Source: Novosphingobium sp. FKTRR1 (GTDB taxonomy: Bacteria > Pseudomonadota > Alphaproteobacteria > Sphingomonadales > Sphingomonadaceae). Taken from it: 64,000 nucleotides of DNA. Of the stretch, positions 37,799 through 46,109 are shown piece after piece. Positions within the stretch are counted from its first letter, which is position 1, and each line of letters starts with the position of its first letter. Where the stretch lies: positions 357,320-421,319 of the forward strand of contig NZ_JAIZDA010000002.1 in assembly GCF_020404405.1 (NCBI RefSeq), in the 5' to 3' direction. Both the position numbers and the translations under genes were made by a program. Below the pieces are notes generated by a model. It ran no database searches. It was given only the letters and a program-made list of their open reading frames with translations, and was not told where the DNA came from.

Positions 37799-38754
37799 GC
37801 GTGGCTGCACGGCCTGAAGTGCTGGTTGCTGCCGCCTTGCCGCCGGTGACCATGGCGGCACTGGAAACCCGGTTTGCCATTCATCAACTGTCAGACGGGC
37901 TTGACCCTGCGATACTGGCGCGGATTCCGGCGATGGCGGCCAGCACACTGGCCGGACCTATCGGTGAAGCCCTGCTGGCGCGCATGCCGGCCTTGCGGAT
38001 CATCGCCAATTTCGGCGTCGGCTATGACAACATCGATATCGCTGCGGCGTTGGCGCATGGGGTGATCGTGACCAATACCGGCGGAGTGCTCGACGAGGAA
38101 GTCGCAGACCTGACCATCGGATTGCTGCTCGCGACAATCCGGCGCTTGCCGCAGGCGGACCGGTTCGTGCGGGCAGGAGGCTGGCTCAAAGGGGCGTTCC
38201 CGCTGTCGCCATCGCTGCGCGGGCGCACCATAGGCATTCTCGGGCTGGGTGCGATTGGCAAGGCGATTGCGCGGCGGCTGGATGGCTTTGGCGTGGCCAT
38301 CGCCTACCACGGCCGCTCGCCGCAGGCCGATGTGGGCTATCCGTGGTATCCCTCGGCGGAGGCGCTGGCGGCGGCATGCGACGTGCTGATCGCCATCGTG
38401 CCGGGCGGGGTGGCGACACGCCATCTGGTCGATGCTGCCGTCCTGCGTGCGCTCGGGCCCTCTGGCGTGCTGATCAATGTTGCGCGCGGGTCCGTGGTTG
38501 ACGAGGACGCCCTTGTCACAGCCTTGCAAGCGGGCACGATCGCGGCGGCGGGGCTTGATGTCTATGCCGACGAACCGCGCGTGCCTGCGGCTTTGCTGGC
38601 GCTCGACAACGTGGTGCTGCTGCCGCACCTCGGCTCGGCCTCGGATGTGACGCGTCAGGCGATGGGCCAGCGGATGATCGACAATCTGGCGGCGTGGTTC
38701 GATACCGGCCGCCCGCTGACCCCGGTTCCCGAAACGCTTCATCTGGTCGGCTGA
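37795..38754 (+). CDS. D-isomer specific 2-hydroxyacid dehydrogenase
   Basis: A 319-residue NAD(P)-dependent oxidoreductase. The Rossmann loop is GLGAIGKAIARRL. Catalytic Arg lies in NVARGSVVDEDAL, Glu in DVYADEPRVP and His in LLPHLGSASDVTR. The family includes hydroxypyruvate/glyoxylate reductases; the substrate is not determined. It overlaps the DUF2141 gene by ATGA, so the two are translationally coupled, an odd pairing of a cytoplasmic enzyme with a secreted protein. Confidence 0.92.
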   Translation: MSVAARPEVLVAAALPPVTMAALETRFAIHQLSDGLDPAILARIPAMAASTLAGPIGEALLARMPALRIIANFGVGYDNIDIAAALAHGVIVTNTGGVLDEEVADLTIGLLLATIRRLPQADRFVRAGGWLKGAFPLSPSLRGRTIGILGLGAIGKAIARRLDGFGVAIAYHGRSPQADVGYPWYPSAEALAAACDVLIAIVPGGVATRHLVDAAVLRALGPSGVLINVARGSVVDEDALVTALQAGTIAAAGLDVYADEPRVPAALLALDNVVLLPHLGSASDVTRQAMGQRMIDNLAAWFDTGRPLTPVPETLHLVG

Positions 38755-38767
38755 GCGCCGACCGCGG

Positions 38768-39514
38768 TCAGAAGCCCGAGGCGGCCAGTGTCGGCGAAAG
38801 GTGCCAGGGGGCCATTTCCTCGGCCAGTGCGTGGGCGCGCGGATCGTCGACATCGATCCACCAGGCATCGTCGATATCCATCGTGTCGGCGCGATTGTAA
38901 TCGGCCAAGACCTGCATGCCATCGGATAGAGAGCCGGGCTTGCCGGCAGCAATCGCCGCGCGAATGGCGGCGGCAAGATCGGGCGTGGCGTGGAACGCCC
39001 CGCAATCGACCGCGTCGTAATCGGTGATGGTCTTGCCGATCGCCTTGATCAGACCACTGGCGTCGGTCCGCACCCATGTGGCGTCGTCTGGATCGACCAG
39101 CGGGTTGTCGAGCCTCCGGTCGATCGCCAGCGTCACGCCGTTTTCGGGTGCGCCATGCGCGATCAGGCGGGCAAGGATATCTGCCTCGAAGATGTGATCG
39201 GCCATCACCAGCAGGAAGTTGCCGGTGCAGCGGGTTGCGCCTGCAATTACCGAGTGGCCGTTGGGCAATGACCAGTCGGCCAGTCGGACCGGGATGATCT
39301 CGACCTGCAGTCGCAACGACAGTTCGGCAAGAAACGCTTCGACCAAGGCGGCCTGATGGCCGGTGACGACGATGAAGCGGGTTGCGCCTGCGACCAGCGC
39401 CTGACGGATCACGATCTCGATCAGCGGCACATCGCAGATCGGGGTGAGCGGTTTGGATGTCGAAAGGTCAGCCAGCCTGCTGCCGTAACCGGCGGCAATG
39501 ATCAGGGTATCCAT
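38768..39514 (-). CDS. Nucleotidyltransferase, probable CTP:inositol-1-phosphate cytidylyltransferase-like
   Basis: A 248-residue single-domain NTP transferase. The nucleotide loop is LIIAAGYGSRLADLSTSKPL (trimmed, residues 4-23), the metal-binding Asp is in LLVMADHIFEADI and a second acidic site is in DIDDAWWIDVDDP. These patterns match the cytidylyltransferase part of archaeal and Thermotoga IPCT/DIPPS proteins as well as sugar-phosphate nucleotidyltransferases. Because it follows inositol-3-phosphate synthase on the same strand, CDP-inositol synthesis is the favoured inference. Substrate not proven. Confidence 0.8.
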   Translation of the reverse strand: MDTLIIAAGYGSRLADLSTSKPLTPICDVPLIEIVIRQALVAGATRFIVVTGHQAALVEAFLAELSLRLQVEIIPVRLADWSLPNGHSVIAGATRCTGNFLLVMADHIFEADILARLIAHGAPENGVTLAIDRRLDNPLVDPDDATWVRTDASGLIKAIGKTITDYDAVDCGAFHATPDLAAAIRAAIAAGKPGSLSDGMQVLADYNRADTMDIDDAWWIDVDDPRAHALAEEMAPWHLSPTLAASGF

Positions 39515-39565
39515 GGGTCGTCCGTGTCAGCGTGGTTTGCGAAGGTCCGGGGTGGTCAAAGCAAC

Positions 39566-39595
39566 AGCGGCGCCGGTCCCGGGACCGACGCCGCT
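39566..39595 (-). terminator. Near-perfect 30-bp inverted repeat between INO1 and the nucleotidyltransferase gene
   Basis: AGCGGCGCCGGTCCC and its complement with a single C-A mismatch and no spacer. On the leftward transcript it lies 21 bp after the INO1 stop. No T-run follows, so it may attenuate or stabilise rather than fully terminate. Confidence 0.55.
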
Positions 39596-39616
39596 GAGCA
39601 AATGCATGAGCAGGTC

Positions 39617-40717
39617 TTACTCGGCCGCGATGGCCGGTTCGCTGATGAATTCTTCCACCAGTTGTGCGGCCACATCGTCGTGGAACTGCTGCGGCGGGTG
39701 CTTGCAGAAATAGGCCGAGGGGCCGATCAGCGCCCCGCCTTCACCGCGCTCGAGCGCAACCTTGCAGCAACGGATCGCGTCCATCACGCAAGCCGCCGAA
39801 TTCGGGCTGTCCTCGACCGAGAGGCGCAGTTCCAGGTTCATCGGAACATTGCCCCACTGCGTGCCTTCGAGGCGAAGGAAGCACAGCTTGTTGTCCTTCT
39901 GCCATGGCACGTAGTCCGACGGGCCGACGTGGATGTTTTCGTCCGCGAGGCGCTGCGCCAGCATGGCCTGCACCGCTTCGGTCTTCGATTCCTTCTTGCT
40001 GCCCAGCCGCTGACGGTCGAGCATGTTCATGAAATCGGTGTTGCCGCCGGTGTTGAGCTGATAGGTCTTTTCGACCGTCACGCCGCGTGCGCCGAACAGG
40101 CTGGACAGCACGCGATGGACGATAGTTGCGCCGACTTGCGCCTTGATGTCGTCACCGACGATCGGCACGCGCTTGGCGCGGAAACGCGCTTCCCATTCGG
40201 GGGTGCTGGCGATGAACACCGGCATGCAGTTGACCACCGCAATGCCCGCTTCGAGCGCGCATTCCATGTAGAATTCAGTGGCGGTCTGCGAGCCGACCGG
40301 CAAGAAGTTGAGCAGGACTTCGGTGCCGCTGTCCTTGAGCGCGGCAACGATCGATTCGTGCGTCGCTTCAGGCTCGTCAGCAAGGATGAAACCGCGATCG
40401 CCCATACCGGTCATGTGATCGGCAACGCCATCAAGGATCTTGCCCATGATGACCTTGGCGCCGGTTGCCGGCACTTCAGGCTGAAAAACGGCGGTGCAAT
40501 TGGGTCCGGCGAAGATCGCCTCGCCAATATCTTTGCCGACCTTGCGCTTGTCGACGTCAACACCAAGCACGAATTCGACATCGCCTGCACCATAGCCGCC
40601 GATGCGATCGTGAATCAGACCGCCTGCAGAGTTGTTGTTGCGATAGAAGTAAACGCCTTGGACAAGCGAACTAGCGCAGTTGCCCACGCCGATCACTGCG
40701 ACCTTGATTGGCTTCAT
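39617..40717 (-). CDS. ino1: Inositol-3-phosphate synthase
   Basis: A 366-residue enzyme converting glucose 6-phosphate to myo-inositol 3-phosphate with NAD. It is the short actinobacterial-like form: GVGNCASSLVQGVYFYRN (dinucleotide loop), DEPEATHESIVAALKDSG, NFLPVGSQTATEFYMECAL (trimmed), VGDDIKAQVGATIVHRVL and TGGNTDFMNMLDRQRLGSKK. These are the conserved NAD- and substrate-binding segments. GGAAGGGA lies about 10 nt upstream of the ATG. Inositol makers are uncommon in alphaproteobacteria. It is divergent from a CDP-alcohol phosphatidyltransferase gene. Confidence 0.95.
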   Translation of the reverse strand: MKPIKVAVIGVGNCASSLVQGVYFYRNNNSAGGLIHDRIGGYGAGDVEFVLGVDVDKRKVGKDIGEAIFAGPNCTAVFQPEVPATGAKVIMGKILDGVADHMTGMGDRGFILADEPEATHESIVAALKDSGTEVLLNFLPVGSQTATEFYMECALEAGIAVVNCMPVFIASTPEWEARFRAKRVPIVGDDIKAQVGATIVHRVLSSLFGARGVTVEKTYQLNTGGNTDFMNMLDRQRLGSKKESKTEAVQAMLAQRLADENIHVGPSDYVPWQKDNKLCFLRLEGTQWGNVPMNLELRLSVEDSPNSAACVMDAIRCCKVALERGEGGALIGPSAYFCKHPPQQFHDDVAAQLVEEFISEPAIAAE

Positions 40718-40737
40718 TTTTTCAATGTCCCTTCCGC

Positions 40738-40769
40738 CAGGTGTCGGACCCGGGGGCGGCCCACACCTG
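40738..40769 (-). promoter_or_regulatory. Hairpin in the ino1 5' leader
   Basis: A 7-bp perfect stem (CAGGTGT/ACACCTG) enclosing a GC-rich loop sits just upstream of the ino1 ribosome site, within the 262-bp divergent gap to the phosphatidyltransferase gene. It could modulate ino1 translation. The gap also has a repeated CAATCCG (minus strand) but no convincing promoter boxes. Confidence 0.35.
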
Positions 40770-40979
40770 TAATCAAACTGCCCCAGATTACAGAATTATG
40801 GCGGATTGCAAGCACAATTCCGGATTGTCATGCGACGCTGCGATGCGGATCAGTCGCCCTGAGTGATGGTAAACGGGGGCTTGCAAAGCCGGGCGGATAT
40901 GAGACGAGGGCCCGCAGCGCGATTTCGCAGACGTGCTGAGCCATTGGGCAAGTGATTGGAAAGGCGGGGCGCAAAGGCG

Positions 40980-41921
40980 ATGGGCGCAAAGGTGAACGGC
41001 AGTACTCAGGTGATCACGCGCCCGGCGCGCGCGCGCGAAATGCAGGATGCGCTGAATTATCATCTATATCATCCGTTGGCCTGGCAACTCGCGCGGTTGC
41101 TGGCGCGCACGCCGATCACGCCGAACATGGTGTCGGTCGCTGGCGGTCTGTGTGTGGTGGCGGCGGGCGTGGTCTATGTCGCGGGCGCAGGGTGGGGCCT
41201 GCCTTGGCCATGGGGGCCGTTGCTGGGTCTGGCCCTGCACATGACCTGGCATGTCGTCGACGGGGCGGACGGAGATTTGGCGCGGATCACCGGCAAGACC
41301 AGTCCGCTGGGCGAACTGGTTGACGGGATTTGCGATTATGCCAGCCATATCGTGCTCTACGTTCTGCTGGCGCTGCTGCTCAGCGGCATGATCGGCCCGG
41401 GCTGGGCATGGTTCTGGACGCTGGCAGCGGGCGCCGCGCACATCGCGCAGGCCAACTTCGTCGAAGTGCAGCGCCGATTCTATCAATACTGGACCTACGG
41501 CACGCCCTGGCTGAACAACGCGACGCAGGCCGACGGAGCGCTGTTTCAAGACAAGCGCGGGTTCGCGTGGATTCTGCGCGGGTTCGTGGCGGGCTACTTG
41601 CGGCTGGCATCTGGCATGAGCCCCCATGCGCTGAAGATCGACGCCGCAGTCAGCGCGGCAATGCCGGGCGGTACGGCCCCCGATGCCGAGCGGTTGACGG
41701 CGATCCGTGCCGAAGTGGCACACGAACAGCGTCCGCTGCTGGTTTTTCTGCGCTGGCTTGGTCCCAATCCGCGCGCGCTGGTTTTGGGCGCGGCGATGCT
41801 GGCGGGCAGTCCGCTGTATTACTTCGTCTACCAGACGATCGTGCTCAACCTGTTGCTGGTGATCGCGGTGCGACGCGAGGATGCCGCTGCGCAACGTGTC
41901 GTGGCCCGGCTGGGGCTTTGA
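40980..41921 (+). CDS. CDP-alcohol phosphatidyltransferase family membrane protein
   Basis: A 313-residue integral membrane transferase. The full family motif is visible near residues 90-115: DGADGDLAR, eight residues, then GELVDGICD, i.e. DG(X2)AR(X8)G(X3)D(X3)D. Hydrophobic helices follow (e.g. IVLYVLLALLLSGMI, LVLGAAMLAGSPLYYF). Such enzymes join a CDP-activated alcohol or lipid to a second alcohol (phosphatidylinositol phosphate, phosphatidylglycerol, DIPP). Its placement divergent from ino1 and near an IPCT-like gene suggests an inositol-containing product. ATG 40980 is used; a TTG at 40956 is possible. Confidence 0.88.
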   Translation: MGAKVNGSTQVITRPARAREMQDALNYHLYHPLAWQLARLLARTPITPNMVSVAGGLCVVAAGVVYVAGAGWGLPWPWGPLLGLALHMTWHVVDGADGDLARITGKTSPLGELVDGICDYASHIVLYVLLALLLSGMIGPGWAWFWTLAAGAAHIAQANFVEVQRRFYQYWTYGTPWLNNATQADGALFQDKRGFAWILRGFVAGYLRLASGMSPHALKIDAAVSAAMPGGTAPDAERLTAIRAEVAHEQRPLLVFLRWLGPNPRALVLGAAMLAGSPLYYFVYQTIVLNLLLVIAVRREDAAAQRVVARLGL

Positions 41922-41925
41922 TCTC

Positions 41926-43329
41926 TCAGGCTGGCGTCAGGCCGCGGACCCTTTCATCGGGGCGTAGCAGGGTCAACGCCACCGCGATCACGGCCAGGGC
42001 CAACGCTTCGATCAGCGCCCAGACCGACCAGGCCGAATGGTTGTACAGCCACACGCCGATGGCCGGGGTGACGATATAGGCCGATCCGTTGACCGCTGCG
42101 ACGATGCCAGCGACCTGACCTTGCTCGGACGGCGTGACCGCTAGGCTGGCCCCCGAAGTGAAGCCCGGACGGAACAGGCCGAAGCCCATCGAGGCAATGG
42201 CAAAGCCGGTCGCCGTTGCATGCAGATCATGTCCGAGCGCGATCACCACCGCACCGACCCCGCATAGCGCCATGCCCGACAGCGTCGCGGTGCGCGGGCC
42301 CATGCTCAACGCCGGAATCAGGCCCCATTGCGCCAGCAAGGTGGCAATGGCGCCGCACATCAGCACGAGCCCGATCGGACCGGCTGCGGCGTCGGGCTGA
42401 TGACGCAGACCCAGCCGGTCGAGCAGGAGGAAGCCGATCACCCCCAGCAACACCGATTGCGCCTGCCCGCCAAGCGCGCCCGCGATCAACCATCCGCGTA
42501 AGCGCCGGTCGCCCCAGCGCACGCGGGTGGTCGAGGGCGCATTACCGTCGTCGTCGTCGGCATCCGCCGCCGAAGGTGTGTCCGAATGGTGTTCGTCGAT
42601 CAGCGTATGGTGCTTCCACTGATGGGTTGCCGGATCGGGCGTTCCGGCGAGCGCCAGCGCGCGTGGATCATCGTCGGGCAACCGCAGCCGCAGCGACGCG
42701 AGCACAATCAGCGCACCCAGCGTGAAGGCGGCGAAAGGGCCCACAAGGCCGATGCCCGGCACGATCAGCAAGGGCGCGAGCGCCGGGCCCAGCACGGTAC
42801 CAAGACCAAAGCTCGATGCCACCAGCGAGAGCGCGCGCGTCCGTTCGCTGCGGCTGGTGCGGCTGGCGACATAGGCCTGCACCGCAGGGGGAGCAGCCGA
42901 GCCGAAGGTGCCGTAAAGCGACCGGGCAAGGGCGAACAGCAGGATCGCGCTCAAGCCGCCGACCCAGCCGTGCAGTCCGGCATAGAGCGCGGTGCCGCAT
43001 AGCCCGAACGAGAGCGAGAATCCGGACAGGCCCAGCGCCATCATCGCCTTGCGCCCGCGCGTGTCGGAGCGGCGTGCCCAGAACGGGGCAAGGATCATCC
43101 ACAACAGAGCCGACCAGGAATAGGCGAGGCTGACCCACACATCGGCAATGCCCAGATGCGTGCCGATCGAGGGCATCACCGACTGCATGGCGGTGTTGCC
43201 CGCTGCCGTGATCAGCATCACCGTGAACAGCAAGGTCATCCGTCCGGCGGGCAGGGCCGTGTTGGCTATTGGCGCTCCGTTTGGCTCATATACGGCGCTT
43301 GTTGATGAGCCATCGTTTCCTGCTGTCAT
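41926..43329 (-). CDS. MFS transporter
   Basis: A 467-residue major facilitator permease with about 12 membrane helices. The loop after helix 2 has FWARRSDTRGRKAMM, the usual GxxxDRxGRR-like signature. A long His/Asp-rich cytoplasmic loop (about 235-270, e.g. HQWKHHTLIDEHHSD then ADADDDDGN) separates the halves and is unusual. Substrate unknown. It converges on the phosphatidyltransferase gene, 4 bp apart. Confidence 0.9.
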   Translation of the reverse strand: MTAGNDGSSTSAVYEPNGAPIANTALPAGRMTLLFTVMLITAAGNTAMQSVMPSIGTHLGIADVWVSLAYSWSALLWMILAPFWARRSDTRGRKAMMALGLSGFSLSFGLCGTALYAGLHGWVGGLSAILLFALARSLYGTFGSAAPPAVQAYVASRTSRSERTRALSLVASSFGLGTVLGPALAPLLIVPGIGLVGPFAAFTLGALIVLASLRLRLPDDDPRALALAGTPDPATHQWKHHTLIDEHHSDTPSAADADDDDGNAPSTTRVRWGDRRLRGWLIAGALGGQAQSVLLGVIGFLLLDRLGLRHQPDAAAGPIGLVLMCGAIATLLAQWGLIPALSMGPRTATLSGMALCGVGAVVIALGHDLHATATGFAIASMGFGLFRPGFTSGASLAVTPSEQGQVAGIVAAVNGSAYIVTPAIGVWLYNHSAWSVWALIEALALAVIAVALTLLRPDERVRGLTPA

Positions 43330-43496
43330 CGCCCGCTCCCCAGCCGACTGATCGCCTTCCCTGGCGAAATTGTGTGCCGGCGATGCTTACCGCGTCGGCG
43401 TACAACTTGCGGTAAGCAGGAATGGCAGTGCTTGCAATGCTTTGGATGTTCTGCAAGTCACGGGGGCCCAAGGTCTGCAGGAAAGCTTTCGCACCC

Positions 43497-44123
43497 ATGA
43501 CGTCAGGCGAAGTCGCACCCCTTCCTTTGATCCCGCGCTTGCGGGCAAAACTTGTCCGCGCGCTGGGACCGACCGCGTTGTTCCTCAAGGGCTTTGCCAA
43601 ACATCCGGTGATGGTCGGCGCGCTGGTGCCTTCGTCGCGCCGGACGATCGATCGGGTCTTGTCGAAGGTCGACTGGGAACAGTGCCGCCTGTTCGTCGAG
43701 TATGGGCCGGGTGTCGGCACATTCAGCCGGCCTGTGCTGCAACGGATGCGGCGTGATGCCCGTCTGGTGGTGATCGACACCAACGCCGAATTCATCGGCT
43801 ATCTGTCGCGGACGATCGTCGATCCCCGCTTCAGTGCGGTCCATGCATCGGCCAGCGACGTCGAAGCGATCGTGGCGGCGCATGGTTTCGAGCACGCGGA
43901 CTATGTGTTGTCGGGACTTCCGTTCACCACGCTGCCGCCGGGTGTGGGACAGGAGATCATGGCTGCCACGCACCGGGTGCTGCGCTCTGGCGGCGCGTTT
44001 CTGGTCTACCAGTACACCGCCCGCGCCCGCGCGTTGATGCGGCGGTGGTTCGACCGGATCGATGAAGGCTATGAGCCGATCAACATTCCGCCTTGCGTGA
44101 TCAGCTGGGGCTGGAAGGACTGA
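43497..44123 (+). CDS. SAM-dependent methyltransferase, PmtA/phospholipid N-methyltransferase-like
   Basis: A 208-residue class I methyltransferase. The N-terminus has FLKGFAKHPVMVGALVPSSR and the SAM site is LFVEYGPGVGTFSRPVL, both typical of the rhizobial PmtA/COG3963 family that methylates phosphatidylethanolamine. The C-terminal INIPPCVISWGWK is also shared with that family. The family also includes rRNA methyltransferase-like proteins, so the lipid substrate is an inference. ATG 43497 fits the family start; AGGAAAG lies further upstream. Confidence 0.75.
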   Translation: MTSGEVAPLPLIPRLRAKLVRALGPTALFLKGFAKHPVMVGALVPSSRRTIDRVLSKVDWEQCRLFVEYGPGVGTFSRPVLQRMRRDARLVVIDTNAEFIGYLSRTIVDPRFSAVHASASDVEAIVAAHGFEHADYVLSGLPFTTLPPGVGQEIMAATHRVLRSGGAFLVYQYTARARALMRRWFDRIDEGYEPINIPPCVISWGWKD

Positions 44124-44150
44124 ACCAAGGACGGTGTGCGGTTCGGCCGA

Positions 44151-44957
44151 TCAATCGAAGACGTCGCGCGTTGCAGCCACGTCACCTGCCAGTTGCCGGT
44201 GGGTCGAAGCGATCATCGCCGCGAAATAGGTGTAGCCGACCGCAAACAGCAGGCCGACCACCGTTTCACTGATCAGGCGTTGCGCCTCCCCTTCGGTGGT
44301 GTTCACCAGCACGACCCCGACCACCATCATCACCAGTCCGTAAATCACCAGGAACAGGGTGAAGGCGGGCGCGAAATAGAGCATGATCGCCTGAAACTGC
44401 CCACGCGTCAGCGTCAGACTGCGGCGGATCGCGACGAATGGATTGCGCGTCTGCGCCACCGCGATCTCGGGTGCGACCATCAACACGAGCGTCAGCGGAT
44501 ACGTCATCGCCGCAATCGACAGCAGCACCGCCAGAACCGCAGGCAGGGCCAGCAGCAGCACGCTGGCCAGCAACAACCAGGCGAGCGAGAACGCGAGCAT
44601 GGTAACGATGTGCGCCGCCAGATAGCTGGGCAGCATCCGCAAGCTCTGGCCGATCGCAACGGCCACAGTCGGTCGACGGTCATCGAGCATGATCACCAGC
44701 ATCGTCATGAAGCCGACGATCAGCGGCAACGACAGCAGCGCCAGTGTAGGCCCGGCATCGCCATAGAACTTGGTGAACGCCTCTGCCATCTGCTGGTCGG
44801 ACATACCGCGGTTGATCATCGGCTTGGGCAGCACCACCGCGCCGATCAGGCCGGGCAACAGAAAGAACACCCCGGCAATGGCAGCCAGCATCTCACGGTT
44901 GGCCGAGACCATCCGTGCTGCCTGCGTCCATGCCGCACTGCTGTCCAGTCTTGTCAC
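44151..44957 (-). CDS. Multi-pass membrane protein, glycerophosphodiesterase-membrane-domain-like
   Basis: A 268-residue hydrophobic protein with about six membrane helices ([55 protein letters not shown] among others). The [17 protein letters not shown] segment resembles the membrane domain seen in GdpD-like and YciC-like proteins. No enzymatic motif seen. GTG 44957 is chosen because AGGA lies 5 nt upstream. Divergent from lipB. Confidence 0.7.
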   Translation of the reverse strand: MTRLDSSAAWTQAARMVSANREMLAAIAGVFFLLPGLIGAVVLPKPMINRGMSDQQMAEAFTKFYGDAGPTLALLSLPLIVGFMTMLVIMLDDRRPTVAVAIGQSLRMLPSYLAAHIVTMLAFSLAWLLLASVLLLALPAVLAVLLSIAAMTYPLTLVLMVAPEIAVAQTRNPFVAIRRSLTLTRGQFQAIMLYFAPAFTLFLVIYGLVMMVVGVVLVNTTEGEAQRLISETVVGLLFAVGYTYFAAMIASTHRQLAGDVAATRDVFD

Positions 44958-45081
44958 GTCGTTCCTCGCTTTCGCGGCGGTCTCTAGCAGGCGGCGTGCG
45001 CCAGTGCATCCCCCCAAGGAACCGAAGCCGAGCTTCCCGCCCGCTCTTGCGCAATGGCGCCAGCCGCGCCAAGTGCAGCGG

Positions 45082-45756
45082 ATGACCGCCGCCGACTCTC
45101 TTGAAATCCGGCAGGATGCCGCGCAAGTGCCCTATCGCGCCGCGCTGGCGGTCATGGACGCGCGCAATGTCGCCATTGCTGCCGGTGAGGCCGGGGAACT
45201 GGTCTGGTTGCTGGAACATCCGCCGGTCTACACCGCCGGAACCAGCGCCGATCCCGCCGAGCTGCTCGATCCGCGCTTCGAGGTGGTCGAGGCGGGGCGC
45301 GGCGGGCGTTATACCTATCATGGACCGGGCCAGCGGATCGGCTATGTCCTGCTCGACTTGCGCCAACGCAGCCGCGATGTGCGCCGCTTCGTCCATGCCT
45401 TGGAGGGCTGGGTTATCGCCACACTGGGCGATTTTGGAGTCGATGCGTGGCGCGCCGATGGGCGTATCGGCATCTGGACCCGAGGGCCTGACGGGCGCGA
45501 GGCCAAGATCGGCGCGATCGGGGTGCGCATCCGCCGTTGGGTCACGATGCACGGCTTCTCGGTCAACCTGGCGCCGGACCTTGCCGACTTTGGCGGGATC
45601 GTGCCGTGCGGGATCGAGGAATATGGTGTGACCAGCCTGAAAGCACTGGGTATTGCAGTCAGCACCGAAGCATGGGATCGCGCGTTGCTGGCCCGGTTGG
45701 AGGCCTTTCTTGCCGAACTGGGTGAGCCGTCCGGCGCCCAAGAGGACCACGTATGA
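45082..45756 (+). CDS. lipB: Octanoyltransferase LipB
   Basis: A 224-residue enzyme moving the octanoyl group from acyl carrier protein to lipoyl domains. Conserved [17 protein letters not shown], Lys in [19 protein letters not shown], and the catalytic Cys in [11 protein letters not shown] are present. ATG 45082 starts [10 protein letters not shown]; longer open sequence upstream is not conserved. The stop overlaps the next small gene as ATGA. Confidence 0.96.
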   Translation: MTAADSLEIRQDAAQVPYRAALAVMDARNVAIAAGEAGELVWLLEHPPVYTAGTSADPAELLDPRFEVVEAGRGGRYTYHGPGQRIGYVLLDLRQRSRDVRRFVHALEGWVIATLGDFGVDAWRADGRIGIWTRGPDGREAKIGAIGVRIRRWVTMHGFSVNLAPDLADFGGIVPCGIEEYGVTSLKALGIAVSTEAWDRALLARLEAFLAELGEPSGAQEDHV

Positions 45757-46082
45757 TCCTGACCAACCGCCAGCCCGCCAAGCGCACCCCTGTTGCCCGC
45801 TCCATCGTCCCGGCGTTCGCCTTGCTGGCGCTGCTGGGAGCATCGGGCTGTGGCAAGCAGGCACCCGTATCGGCCGCGCATGCTGCCGGCGGTGAGGTAC
45901 TGCCCGGCACGATCAGCGACGCCATGCTCGACCCCGAACGGTCGCAGGAGCGCGCACCGCTGCAACCCGTCAAGGCGAGCAAGCCGACAGTCGATGATTT
46001 CGTCCCCGACAAGGCGAGCGAGGCTGCCGATGTGGCGGAAGCACCGGTCGCTGCAACTGCGGCAAAGCCCGCCGCCAACTGA
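45753..46082 (+). CDS. Small predicted lipoprotein
   Basis: A 109-residue protein with a basic N-terminus, a hydrophobic segment ([17 protein letters not shown]) and a lipobox LGASGC, so it should be lipidated at Cys33. The mature part is short, Ala/Pro-rich and acidic. No domain is recognised. It is translationally coupled to lipB (ATGA). Confidence 0.72.
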   Translation: MILTNRQPAKRTPVARSIVPAFALLALLGASGCGKQAPVSAAHAAGGEVLPGTISDAMLDPERSQERAPLQPVKASKPTVDDFVPDKASEAADVAEAPVAATAAKPAAN

Positions 46083-46109
46083 GCCTCGATCCAGAAACGC
46101 GGGTCCGGT

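Noticed and set aside
39356..40939. A 527-codon open frame on the plus strand
   Set aside because: Antisense to ino1 and the nucleotidyltransferase gene, whose conserved motifs explain the sequence.
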